Shown here piece by piece: positions 14,671 through 22,834 of a DNA stretch of 43,299 bases. How positions within the stretch are numbered: the stretch's first letter is position 1; each line of letters opens with the position of its first letter. Source of the stretch: Planctomycetota bacterium. Its GTDB lineage: Bacteria > Planctomycetota > UBA8742 > UBA2392. The stretch spans positions 1 through 43,299 of the forward strand of contig QEVF01000030.1 of assembly GCA_003576915.1 (NCBI GenBank), in the 5' to 3' direction. A program made the translations under genes and the position numbers. The notes beneath the pieces were generated by a model. That model worked only from the letters and a program-made list of their open reading frames with translations. It was not told the origin of the DNA and did no database searches.

Positions 14671-17571
14671 ATGCGCAGCCTTCTGTTGTGTCTTCTGTTG
14701 TGTGCACCCTTGGCCGGCCAACAGACGCTTTGCGACGCTGCCAAGGGCGAACCCGGTGCCCGGCACCCGTCCATTTCCAGCGATGGCCAAACGGTGGTGT
14801 TTTCGCTGTGGGGTGACCTCTGGCGATGGGACGGCGCCACGGATCGCTGCACCCAGCTCACCCGGCACTTCGCCCACGACACACTGCCCGAGATCTCGCC
14901 CAGCGGGCGCCAGGTTGCCTTTTCAAGTGACCGTGAAGGAAGCCTGGACGTTCATCTCATCGACATCGACGGCGGAGAGCCCCGCCGCCTGACCTGGCAT
15001 AGCGGAGCCGATCTCGTATGCGGCTGGTCTGACGACGGGAAGTGGATCTACTTCACGAGTCAACGCGTGGATCGCAACGCGCTGTGGCGCATTCCCGCCG
15101 AGGGCGGCACCGAAGAACTGGTAATCGACGATGACGTCAAAGGCGCTGACGCCAACGTGCGCCAGGGGCACGTTGTCTACGCCTCCGGCAGCGTGACGCC
15201 GTTCCGGCGCGGCTACCGGGGCTCGGCCAACGAGGATCTCTTTCTGCTGCGGGCGGGCCATGAGGTGCCGGACCAGCTCACGGACTTCGACGGCAACGAC
15301 CGCGGCGTGCTGCTGCTGGCCGGTGGAGACATACTGTTTACTCGTGAAGTGGAGCGGCGCTTCAATTTTTACCTGCTGCGCGGCATCAAGGAACTTCCCC
15401 GACAGTTAACTGACTTCGACGACATCGGCGCCGAGGAGCCCGGGCTTTCGTGCGACGGCCAGTGGCTGGTGTATCAGCGACGGCACTACCTTTATCGCAT
15501 CAAGGTTGCGGCCCTGGTCGCGGGCGAGCCGGGCGAGCCGGTGAAGCTGCAGATCAGACAGGACACCCTGCAGCCCCAGATTGAACAGCGCACTTTCACC
15601 GATGGCGTGTCAGACCCGCACTTGAGCGACAACGGCAAGGTGCTCGCGTTCGTGCTGCGCGGAGCCATCTGGGTATGCGCGCCCGACGGCGGAGAGGCGC
15701 GTCAGCTTACCGAACCCGGCCTCGGCGACGCTCGGCCGCGCCTTTCACCCGACGGCCGAACGATTGCCTTCCAAAGCACGCGCAGCGGCAACAGTGACCT
15801 GTGGCTCATGGACGTGGACGGCCGCAACCTGCGACAGTTTACCACCGACAGCGCCAACGACTTCTTTCACAACTGGTCACCGGACGGCAGGAGCCTCGTG
15901 TTCTGCAGCGAGCGCAGCGGCAACCGCGACATCTGGCTCCAGGAGTTGGGGCAAACCCTGGCACGGCAGCTCACTGTGGACCCTGCCGCGGACGACGACC
16001 CGGCCTTCTCCCCCGACGGCAAGTTCATCGCCTATGATTCTCACGCGCGCGGCAACGCCGATATCTGGATCATGAACGCGGACGGCAGTTCAAGGCGCTT
16101 TATGCTCGGTGGCACGGACACGGAGCAGGTGCCCCTGTTCTCGCGGGACGGGCGCATGCTCTATTTTGAGCGCTATGTGGCAGGCCGCCAGCGCACGAGC
16201 CTCTATGCCGCCACTCTCGACGGGGCCAACGAGATGCTGCTGGCGGCCGATGGCTCCTCCGCCAGCCTGACGCCAGACGGCGAAACGGTGCTCTTTGCGG
16301 GACAGAAGAACGGGCGCCAGGTGATTCTGGCTGTGCCCGCGCCCATCACGGTTCTGGGCGCACGCGAAATTCCCGTGCTGGCGCGGGCCACGGTGGACCT
16401 CGCGGCCGAGCGAGTGGCCCTGTTCAACGAGGCTTGGGACAGGCTCAACGCGCGCTTTTACGACCCCAAGTTCCACGGCGTGGACTGGGTGGCGGTGAAG
16501 GTCCGCTACCTGCCCCTGGTGGAGCGCAGCCGCACCATCGAGGAACTCTACTACTACATCTGGATGGCCATGGGCGAACTGTCTGCAAGCCACATGGGGG
16601 TGTTCGGACGCCGCAGCTCCACGGCACGCAGCGCCACGGCCGATCTGGGTGCGCGTCTGGAGGCCGTGAAGATTTCCGACGGCCGCCCAGGCCTGAGAAT
16701 ATCCGAACTTGAAGCGGGGGGGCCGCTGCAGAAGGCCTGGGCCCGTACGGGCGATGTGATTCTGGGCGTCAACGGCCGCCGCTTTGACGCGGGCGAGAAC
16801 ATGTGGTCCCGCTTCGAGCTGGCCCAAGCCCCGAGTTACGACTTCAGACTCTGGATCAGCGCCGACGGCGCCCCGGAGAACATCCGCGAGGTGGCCCTGC
16901 GCGCTGAGAATTCACAGCAGGCGGCGGCTCGCCGATACCAGGCAGAGATGGAGGCCCGCCGTCGCCGAGTCAACGAACTGGGTCAGGGCCGCATGGCCTA
17001 TATCCACCTCAGCGCCATGGATGACGCGAACCTGGCCGCGTTTCGCGCCTTCATCGCCCGCGACGACGTGCGCCGGCTTGACGGCCTGATCATCGACTCC
17101 CGCGGCAACCGCGGTGGCCTTTCCTATATGCAGATTCTCGAGTTGCTTGCAGCCTCACCCTACCTGCAGATCCTGCCGCGCACTCGCGAGGCCTGGCAGC
17201 AGCCACGCCTGTACTGGGACAAGCCGGTAGTGGTCCTGTGCGACGAACGCAGCAACTCCGGGGGAGAGTGCTTTCCCTGGGCCATGAAGACACTCAAGCG
17301 CGGCAAGGTGGTGGGAGAGCGCACGCCGGGAAATGTCATCGGCACGGCCTGGGAGCAGTTGTCGGACGGCACCACCTTCGGCATACCGACGGAGGGCTAC
17401 TTCAGCATGGACCGGAAGCGAAATCTGGAGAACGACGGTGTCGAGCCCGACGTCCGCGTGGTCGTTACGCCAGAGCAGCGGATCCGGCGGCAGGACCCGC
17501 AGCTGGATGAGGCAATCAAGGTGCTCGCGGCGGAGTTGCCTGCGCGAGACGCGCCCCCCGCGGCGAAATGA
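14671..17571 (+). CDS. Tricorn-type protease (S41 family) with N-terminal beta-propellers and PDZ domain
   Basis: A 966-residue protein with a signal peptide (LLLCLLLCAPLAG). Residues about 30-560 are WD40/TolB-like propeller repeats (PSISSDGQTVVFS, PRLSPDGRTIAFQSTRSGNSDLWLMD) as in tricorn. Residues about 580-660 form the C1 core domain with FYDPKFHGVDW and the catalytic histidine in GELSASHMG (His641). A PDZ domain at about 680-745 contains GDVILGVNGR, followed by the S41 core. The S41 core carries IIDSRGNRGG, nucleophile Ser863 in RSNSGGE, and the acidic GVEPDV motif. The triad appears complete, so it should be an active peptide-degrading enzyme, here predicted to be exported and not cytosolic as in Thermoplasma. 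GGAGA precedes ATG 14671. Upstream and divergent is the small membrane protein. Confidence 0.92.
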   Translation: MRSLLLCLLLCAPLAGQQTLCDAAKGEPGARHPSISSDGQTVVFSLWGDLWRWDGATDRCTQLTRHFAHDTLPEISPSGRQVAFSSDREGSLDVHLIDIDGGEPRRLTWHSGADLVCGWSDDGKWIYFTSQRVDRNALWRIPAEGGTEELVIDDDVKGADANVRQGHVVYASGSVTPFRRGYRGSANEDLFLLRAGHEVPDQLTDFDGNDRGVLLLAGGDILFTREVERRFNFYLLRGIKELPRQLTDFDDIGAEEPGLSCDGQWLVYQRRHYLYRIKVAALVAGEPGEPVKLQIRQDTLQPQIEQRTFTDGVSDPHLSDNGKVLAFVLRGAIWVCAPDGGEARQLTEPGLGDARPRLSPDGRTIAFQSTRSGNSDLWLMDVDGRNLRQFTTDSANDFFHNWSPDGRSLVFCSERSGNRDIWLQELGQTLARQLTVDPAADDDPAFSPDGKFIAYDSHARGNADIWIMNADGSSRRFMLGGTDTEQVPLFSRDGRMLYFERYVAGRQRTSLYAATLDGANEMLLAADGSSASLTPDGETVLFAGQKNGRQVILAVPAPITVLGAREIPVLARATVDLAAERVALFNEAWDRLNARFYDPKFHGVDWVAVKVRYLPLVERSRTIEELYYYIWMAMGELSASHMGVFGRRSSTARSATADLGARLEAVKISDGRPGLRISELEAGGPLQKAWARTGDVILGVNGRRFDAGENMWSRFELAQAPSYDFRLWISADGAPENIREVALRAENSQQAAARRYQAEMEARRRRVNELGQGRMAYIHLSAMDDANLAAFRAFIARDDVRRLDGLIIDSRGNRGGLSYMQILELLAASPYLQILPRTREAWQQPRLYWDKPVVVLCDERSNSGGECFPWAMKTLKRGKVVGERTPGNVIGTAWEQLSDGTTFGIPTEGYFSMDRKRNLENDGVEPDVRVVVTPEQRIRRQDPQLDEAIKVLAAELPARDAPPAAK

Positions 17572-18072
17572 CGGAATCTTCAGGCAGGCCCCGGAGCCAA
17601 GGATTCAGAGTGGCTGGCCCTCCGGACCCTGGGGCGCCGCACCTGTGCTCCTGCCCCGACTTGCGCAAGGAACACGCCGGTGCAGCGCAGGCTGCTCTTG
17701 CGGCGGCTCATCGGTGGGGGCTGTCGTCGCCAACGCTGGAATCAGGATGGCCCTGTACGAAGTCGAGCTTCCCACAGGGCCAATCAGAGAACCCGTAGCG
17801 GCACTCGGGTTTGAAGATGGCACGCCCGGCAGGATTCGAACCTGCGACCTACGGCTCCGGAAACCGTCGCTCTATCCAGCTGAGCTACGGGCGCGTGGCG
17901 GCAAGGTTATTCGCCGCAGGCGAACCGTCAACCACGGGACATTACAAGGACGCCCGCGATTTGTAGCGCCGATCCGGGACCCCTGGTCTGTTATGGGAAT
18001 GATGATTGCTTCGGGATTGTTGACGACAGCAAGCGCCCGAGGCGCTTTGGCAATGATGGACGGAGGTGCACT
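17572..18072. other. Non-protein-coding stretch holding only tRNA-Arg(CCG)
   Basis: Apart from the tRNA at 17818-17894, I see no credible gene here. Just before htpX, AAGCGCC-CGA-GGCGCTT (18031-18047) forms a small hairpin ending about 15 bases upstream of the htpX ribosome site. It could tune htpX expression. Confidence 0.5.
17818..17894 (-). tRNA. tRNA-Arg (anticodon CCG)
   Basis: On the minus strand GCGCCCG (17894-17888) pairs with CGGGCGT (17828-17822) with a terminal G-U. D arm is GCTC/GAGC, anticodon stem ACGGT/GCCGT with loop TTCCGGA, T arm GCAGG-TTCGAAT-CCTGC. Discriminator G, CCA encoded at 17820-17818. The anticodon CCG reads CGG. Confidence 0.95.
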
Positions 18073-18924
18073 ATGGCAAATCAATTCAAGACCACGCTCC
18101 TGATGGGCCTGCTGATGGGCGTCGCGCTCGGCATTGGCTACCTGTTGGGAGGGCAGGGTGGACTGGTCATCGCGTTCTTCGTTGCGGCTCTCATGAACTT
18201 CGTGGGCTACTGGTTTTCGGACAAACTGGTGCTGGCCATGTATCGTGCGCGGGAAGTGGGACCCGCAGACGCTCCGGACCTGCATGCCATGGTGGCAGAG
18301 CTGGCCCGCCGGGCTGCCATTCCGATGCCCCGCGTGTACGTGATTCCCGACATGGCGCCTAACGCCTTTGCCACGGGACGCAACCCCCAGAACGCTGCTG
18401 TTGCCGTGACGGAGGGCATCCTGCGCATTCTGACCCCCGAAGAACTGATGGCCGTCATGGCCCACGAGTTGGGCCACGTGCGCAATCGGGACATCCTGAT
18501 TGGCACCATTGCGGCCACCATGGCGGGCGCGATATCGATGTTGGCCAACATGGCCATGTGGGCCACGATGATGGGACGTGATGACGAGGAAGGGAGCCCC
18601 CTGGGCGCCATCGGGGCGGTCTTGGCCATGATTTTTGCACCGATCGCGGCGACATTGATCCAGTTGGCCATATCGCGGTCGCGGGAGTATCAGGCCGATG
18701 CGACGGCGGCCCAGCTCATGGGTTCAGGCCGCCCGCTGGCCAGTGCGCTGTCGAAGTTGCAGGCCGGATCGGAGATGTTGGCCCAGCAGGGCTACGTTTC
18801 AAGGGCCGAACCGGCGACGGCACACATGTTCATCGTGAATCCCCTGTCGGGCCGCACGCTGGCGGGGCTGTTCAGCACCCACCCCCCCGTGGAGGAGCGC
18901 ATCGCACGGTTGATGGCGATGTGA
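18073..18924 (+). CDS. htpX: HtpX-family membrane zinc metalloprotease
   Basis: A 283-residue M48 peptidase of the inner membrane involved in quality control of membrane proteins. Two N-terminal helices (about 7-24 and 29-50) are followed by [18 protein letters not shown], the zinc site [10 protein letters not shown] (two His plus catalytic Glu) and the downstream third ligand Glu in [11 protein letters not shown]. Two further hydrophobic segments lie between (about 139-158 and 177-199). Length and all motifs match HtpX. GGAGGTGCACT precedes ATG 18073. It is followed by a clear terminator, so likely monocistronic; heat or envelope stress control is known for the family, but no heat-shock promoter was seen. 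Confidence 0.95.
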   Translation: MANQFKTTLLMGLLMGVALGIGYLLGGQGGLVIAFFVAALMNFVGYWFSDKLVLAMYRAREVGPADAPDLHAMVAELARRAAIPMPRVYVIPDMAPNAFATGRNPQNAAVAVTEGILRILTPEELMAVMAHELGHVRNRDILIGTIAATMAGAISMLANMAMWATMMGRDDEEGSPLGAIGAVLAMIFAPIAATLIQLAISRSREYQADATAAQLMGSGRPLASALSKLQAGSEMLAQQGYVSRAEPATAHMFIVNPLSGRTLAGLFSTHPPVEERIARLMAM

Positions 18925-18954
18925 TGGGGTGACTGGCGGTTGCAGCACGAAGTT

Positions 18955-18976
18955 GGCGCCCGGAATCCCGGGCGCC
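18955..18976 (+). terminator. Terminator of htpX
   Basis: GGCGCCCGG (18955-18963) pairs with CCGGGCGCC (18968-18976) across AATC, followed by TGCATTTCC. It lies 30 bases after the htpX stop. Confidence 0.7.
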
Positions 18977-19178
18977 TGCATTTCCGTCCGGCGCCCGGCG
19001 CATCCCGTGACTTCGGCGCTGCGCGGGGGTTGAAATCGGCGGCGTGAGAGAACAGCGCCGCTCGCTGGTGCCCCCTGACTCACTAGATTTGATGGCGCGC
19101 CGAAGCTTGCCGGCCGTGAAGTCCGGCGTGAGACAACTGCAGCGCGGAATGACGCCTGACCGATTCGCTTCCGCGGAA

Positions 19179-19685
19179 CTACACGCGCCGCAGGTCCAGC
19201 ACCATGTGGTCTTCGTCGTAATCCACGCCATGGACGCGCAAGGCGCGCGGCCACAGCCCGGTCTTCACAAACCCAAGCTTTTCATAAACGCGGCGCGCCG
19301 GCGCGTTGTGCGAGCCGACGTCAAGCTGCACTAGATCGACACCCAGGCCGCGGAGGGCGTCGAGCGCAAGCTTGATCAAAGCCGCGCTGACGCCTTGGCC
19401 GCGGGCGTGCGGGCGGGTGTAGACGCCCCAGATGGTGGCGACATGGCGCGCCTTTTCGTGCGATTCGCGATAGAAGCCTGCTGCGCCGACCAGTTGTCCG
19501 TCAAGGAAGGCGCCGAAGACCTGAGAGTGTTCTCTGCCTGCGAGGCGGCGCTCGACATCCGCCAAGCCGCGCGCGAGGTGCTCTTCAAGGGAATCGCCAA
19601 ACGCATCAGGGTGCGCACGCAGCATCTCGCAGCGGAGGTCGTTGTAGGCAGGCGCATCAGCGGTTGTGAGCTTGCGATATTCCAT
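19179..19685 (-). CDS. GNAT-family N-acetyltransferase
   Basis: A 168-residue single GNAT domain. Motif A, which holds acetyl-CoA, is IWGVYTRPHARGQGVSAALIK with the RxxGxG/A pattern at RGQGVS. Motif B is SHNAPARRVYEKLGF. It transfers an acetyl group to an amine, but the acceptor (small molecule, ribosomal protein or antibiotic) cannot be read from sequence. The gene starts only 4 bases after the T-tract of the rpmA terminator and lacks a ribosome site, so it is expressed either by read-through or from an internal start. It is the last gene of the rplU-rpmA direction. Confidence 0.85.
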   Translation of the reverse strand: MEYRKLTTADAPAYNDLRCEMLRAHPDAFGDSLEEHLARGLADVERRLAGREHSQVFGAFLDGQLVGAAGFYRESHEKARHVATIWGVYTRPHARGQGVSAALIKLALDALRGLGVDLVQLDVGSHNAPARRVYEKLGFVKTGLWPRALRVHGVDYDEDHMVLDLRRV

Positions 19686-19689
19686 AATG

Positions 19690-19715
19690 AAAACCGCCCG
19701 GCGTTGGCCGGGCGG
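19690..19715 (-). terminator. Rho-independent terminator after rpmA
   Basis: On the minus strand CCGCCCGGC (19715-19707) and GCCGGGCGG (19702-19694) form a 9-bp stem with a 4-base loop, followed by TTTTCATT. It lies 22 bases after the rpmA stop and immediately before the GNAT start. Confidence 0.8.
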
Positions 19716-19737
19716 AGGAAGTTTGAGGCTTCGAATC

Positions 19738-19992
19738 CTAGGCCGGCAGAGGGTCGATGTTGACCTTCAGCGTGGACTTGCCCGAGAAGCGGACCTTGCC
19801 AGGGATCAGAGCAAAGAGGGTGAAATCCTTGCCCATGCCGACATTGTGTCCGGGGTGAAAGCGAGTGCCTACCTGTCGCACGATGATTTCGCCCGCGCCA
19901 ACCAACTGACCGCCGAATCGCTTGATTCCGCGGTACTTGGGATTGCTGTCGCGGCCGTTCTTTGAGGTGCCGCCGCCCTTTTTATGTGCCAT
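19738..19992 (-). CDS. rpmA: Large ribosomal subunit protein bL27
   Basis: An 84-residue protein with the family N-terminus [19 protein letters not shown], then [18 protein letters not shown] and [17 protein letters not shown]. It supports tRNA placement at the peptidyl transferase centre. The N-terminus starts directly with the mature sequence, so there is no cleaved extension as seen in Firmicutes. GGAG precedes ATG 19992. It is 44 bases downstream of rplU, the standard pairing. Confidence 0.97.
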   Translation of the reverse strand: MAHKKGGGTSKNGRDSNPKYRGIKRFGGQLVGAGEIIVRQVGTRFHPGHNVGMGKDFTLFALIPGKVRFSGKSTLKVNIDPLPA

Positions 19993-20036
19993 GTCCTAGC
20001 TCCAGTGAGCAGCCCGAACCTGCGTCGGGCCTGCGA

Positions 20037-20357
20037 CTAACCTTTGACCGCGGTGACCTTCACGCGCGTGTAGTGCTGGCGGTGGCCCTTTTTGCGCCGC
20101 GAGCTGTTCTTCTTGGGGCGGTAGAAGAAGGGGAAAAGCTTGTCGCCCTTTACTTCGCCAAGGGATTCCACTTCCACCGTGGCGCCCTGGACCAACGGCT
20201 TGCCCACCTTGACGCTGTCGCCCTCTCCCACCAGCAGAACTTCATGGAGGGTCAGTTTCTTGCCGGACTCCACGCCAACACGGTCAAGTTCGAATGTCTC
20301 GCCCACCGTGACTCGGTACTGCTTGCCGCCGTCACGCACGATCGCGTAAGTTGCCAT
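20037..20357 (-). CDS. rplU: Large ribosomal subunit protein bL21
   Basis: A 106-residue protein: MATYAIVRDGGKQYRVTVGE at the N-terminus and the basic RPKKNSSRRKKGHRQHYTRVKV at the C-terminus, both diagnostic (given here as contiguous family regions around residues 1-20 and 78-99). It binds 23S rRNA. The start is ATG 20357 with AAGGA upstream; the frame extends eight codons further but without family similarity. First gene of the rplU-rpmA operon. Confidence 0.97.
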   Translation of the reverse strand: MATYAIVRDGGKQYRVTVGETFELDRVGVESGKKLTLHEVLLVGEGDSVKVGKPLVQGATVEVESLGEVKGDKLFPFFYRPKKNSSRRKKGHRQHYTRVKVTAVKG

Positions 20358-20442
20358 GCTGTATCCTTGCCCCTGGGGCATCGTCCGCCGGTGAGGGGGC
20401 GGCCAATGCCGCGCTCAGCCCTTGCACCAAGTCGGGGCTAAA

Positions 20443-20470
20443 ACGGTATGTTTGGCGGGCCCTGCGTCAA
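20443..20470 (-). promoter_or_regulatory. Likely promoter of rplU-rpmA
   Basis: On the minus strand TTGACG (20470-20465) and TACCGT (20448-20443) are 16 bases apart, about 85 bases before rplU. The -35 matches 5 of 6 consensus bases, the -10 matches 3 of 6. Confidence 0.4.
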
Positions 20471-20540
20471 GGGGTGTGTCAGCGGGTTCGGGATCGGCGG
20501 AATATCGGAGCCACTGAGTCCGTTGATGGAACCAAGTCTT

Positions 20541-21710
20541 ATGCATATAGCCCTGATACGGGAGTGGTTTGACCGCATGCACGGCGGGGCCGAGCGCTAC
20601 GCCGTAACCCTGGCCGAACACCTTCGCGCCCGGGGGCACCGCGTCACGGTCATCTGCGACCGCTGGGTCGAAGATGACGCACGCGGCTTTGAAATGCTGC
20701 GGGTTCCCTTCCGACGCTATCTGGGTCCCTTTGCCTACGAGCGCTTTGCCGTCGAAACCGGCGCCGCCGCCGAGCGCTGCGGCGCGGACGTTACTCTCGC
20801 CCTGGCGCGCAGCTTCGGAGGAGACCTCTGCCGTGTCGGGGACCTGCTGCAGCAGTCCTGGATAGAGGCCAACTGGCCCGACGAGCAGAAGCGGCGCTCC
20901 AAGCTGCGCTGGGCGTGGCGCGTGCGCCGGCGGCTGAAGCTGGAGCAGGCGATTTTCAGCCGCGCCCGTTTTCATCGCATTGTGGCCATCAGCCGCCTGG
21001 TTCAGGAGCAGCTTCTCCGTCATTTCAACCTGACGCCTGCACAGGTCTGTGTGATGCACAATGGTGTTGACTTCGGACGCTTCTCGCCGCCCGATCGCGC
21101 CAAAGCCGCCGCTTGTCGGCGCGCCCTGGGCCTTCCCGAGGACGCCCTGGTGGCCCTTTTCGTGGGCATGGACTTCCGCCGCAAGGGCCTGGGTGCGGCG
21201 GCCGCGGGCTTTGTGCATGCCTCGCGCATAGCCGCGCCGGAGGTTCGCAGGCGGCTCTTCCTTGTGGCGGTGGGGCGAGGCGACGAGCAACTGGCCCTGC
21301 GCGTCAGCAGGGAACTCGAGTGTCCGGGCCGGGTCATGGTCCTGCCGAGGACGCCGCGCATTGAGGAGTGCTTCGCGGCGGCGGATGTGCTGGTGCATCC
21401 GAGCAAGGCCGATCCCGGGGCCAATGTGGTGCTGGAGGCGCTGGCCAGCGGTGTGCCGGCCGTGGTCAGCCGTTACACCGGCAATGCGGACTTCATCGAT
21501 CCTGGGCGCAACGGATTTGTGCTTCGCGAGCGGCAGAACGCGCAGGAGATCGGAGAAGCCATTTTGCGCGTGGTGAGTGGACGGGAAAGGGATTTTGCGG
21601 CCGGGCGCGTTCGCTCCTGCAGCCGTTTGCTTTCGCACGTCGAGCACTTTCAGGCCATGGAGGCCCTGCTGAAGGAGGCAGCTCAGGCTCGGGCATCAGT
21701 GGCAAGTTGA
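20541..21710 (+). CDS. Family 4 glycosyltransferase, WaaG/RfaG-like
   Basis: A 389-residue GT-B enzyme. The N-terminal domain starts HIALIREWFDRMHGGAERYA, with the Gly-rich acceptor/donor loop of WaaG-type LPS glucosyltransferases. The C-terminal domain has MHNGVDFGRFSPP, FVGMDFRRKGL, VDxLVHPSKADPGANVVLEALASGVP (in pieces) and SRYTGNADFI, where the EALASG/VP stretch binds the nucleotide sugar. It is a probable transferase for lipopolysaccharide core or other surface glycan at the inner-membrane cytosolic face. The start at ATG 20541 was chosen by family alignment; ATG 20526 is possible and neither has a strong ribosome site. It precedes pyrB, but a terminator lies between them. Confidence 0.85.
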   Translation: MHIALIREWFDRMHGGAERYAVTLAEHLRARGHRVTVICDRWVEDDARGFEMLRVPFRRYLGPFAYERFAVETGAAAERCGADVTLALARSFGGDLCRVGDLLQQSWIEANWPDEQKRRSKLRWAWRVRRRLKLEQAIFSRARFHRIVAISRLVQEQLLRHFNLTPAQVCVMHNGVDFGRFSPPDRAKAAACRRALGLPEDALVALFVGMDFRRKGLGAAAAGFVHASRIAAPEVRRRLFLVAVGRGDEQLALRVSRELECPGRVMVLPRTPRIEECFAAADVLVHPSKADPGANVVLEALASGVPAVVSRYTGNADFIDPGRNGFVLRERQNAQEIGEAILRVVSGRERDFAAGRVRSCSRLLSHVEHFQAMEALLKEAAQARASVAS

Positions 21711-21784
21711 TGCGCAGGCAATTGAAGCTATGCTGCTCCGGCAGGGGTTGAACCGTGGGCCGAGTGACAACAAGCAACGACCAG

Positions 21785-21808
21785 GCGACGCTTAGGCGTC
21801 GCTTTTTT
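21785..21808 (+). terminator. Rho-independent terminator or attenuator ahead of pyrB
   Basis: GCGACGC (21785-21791), loop TTAG, GCGTCGC (21796-21802), then six T. It lies 75 bases after the glycosyltransferase stop and 54 bases before pyrB. A 13-codon reading frame, MRRQLKLCCSGRG, starts at 21710 overlapping the previous stop and ends at 21751. The arrangement permits attenuation, but simple termination is the default reading. Confidence 0.8.
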
Positions 21809-21862
21809 CATGAAGGCGCCTGCGGCGCTTCCAGGGCCGGCCGCTGACAGAATGGAGCCATG

Positions 21863-22834
21863 ATGCCGCTACAAGCCGCCACGGAGAACCCGACAGCGCC
21901 AGCGATTGCATGGCGGCGCAAGGACCTGCTGGGTCTGGAAGATCTGACTCGGGAAGAGATTCTCACGGTGCTCGACCAGGCGTCGGGTTTCAAGGAGATC
22001 AGCACTCGAAGCATCAAGAAGGCTCCGACCTTGCGTGGAAAAGTTGTCCTCACGCTCTTCTACGAGCCCAGCACCCGCACAAGGGCCAGCTTCTCGCTGG
22101 CTGCGCAGCGTCTGTCGGCGGATGTGCAGGAACTGGACCTCGATGCCAGTTCGGCCAAGAAGGGGGAAACTCTGGTGGATACGGCGCGCAATCTGCGCGC
22201 TATGGGCGTGGACGTGTTCGTGATCCGTCACCAGCAGGCGGGTGCCCCCGCGTTGCTGGCGCGCAGCGTGGACTCAAGCGTGATCAACGCGGGCGACGGC
22301 ACCCACGAGCACCCGACGCAGGGTCTGCTCGACCTGTTCACCATGAGGGAGAAGCTCGGCAATCTCAAGGGCCGCAAAGTGGCACTGGTGGGAGACATTA
22401 CCCACTCCCGCGTCGCTCGCAGCAATATCTGGGGCCTGCTGAAGCTGGGCGCCGAGGTGGGCGTTGTCGGGCCCAAGACGCTGATCCCCGGCGCGCTCAA
22501 GGAGCTTGGGGTTCGGATTCACTATCACCTGGATGAGGTGCTGGGGCACTACGACGTCTTCAACATCCTGCGCATCCAGCTCGAGCGTCAGGGGGCCGGC
22601 CTCTTTCCGGGCATGCGCGAATACAATCTTCACTACGGCATTGATGAGCGGCGCCTGGCGCGCATGAAACAAGATGTGCTCATCATGCATCCGGGGCCCA
22701 TCAATCGCGGCGTCGAAATCAGCCACGGGGTCGCGGATGGCAGAAACAGCGTCATTCTGGAACAGGTGTCCAATGGCGTCGCGGTGCGAATGGCGGTGCT
22801 GGCGCTGGTTCAATCGGCGAGAGAGGGCAAATGA
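21863..22834 (+). CDS. pyrB: Aspartate carbamoyltransferase catalytic chain
   Basis: A 323-residue protein that makes carbamoyl-aspartate in pyrimidine synthesis. The carbamoyl-phosphate site is YEPSTRTR (68-74), followed by the mobile-loop region SSAKKGETL. Then come INAGDGTHEHPTQGLLDLFT, the aspartate-domain GDITHSRVARSN, and HPGPINRGVEI near the end. Sequence and the N-terminal extension of about 18 residues resemble the class A enzymes of pseudomonads, which need a non-catalytic DHOase-like partner; such a partner lies downstream in this operon. No pyrI regulatory gene is present. GGAG precedes two adjacent ATGs; 21863 has better spacing than 21860. Its stop overlaps the next start as ATGA. 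Confidence 0.95.
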   Translation: MPLQAATENPTAPAIAWRRKDLLGLEDLTREEILTVLDQASGFKEISTRSIKKAPTLRGKVVLTLFYEPSTRTRASFSLAAQRLSADVQELDLDASSAKKGETLVDTARNLRAMGVDVFVIRHQQAGAPALLARSVDSSVINAGDGTHEHPTQGLLDLFTMREKLGNLKGRKVALVGDITHSRVARSNIWGLLKLGAEVGVVGPKTLIPGALKELGVRIHYHLDEVLGHYDVFNILRIQLERQGAGLFPGMREYNLHYGIDERRLARMKQDVLIMHPGPINRGVEISHGVADGRNSVILEQVSNGVAVRMAVLALVQSAREGK

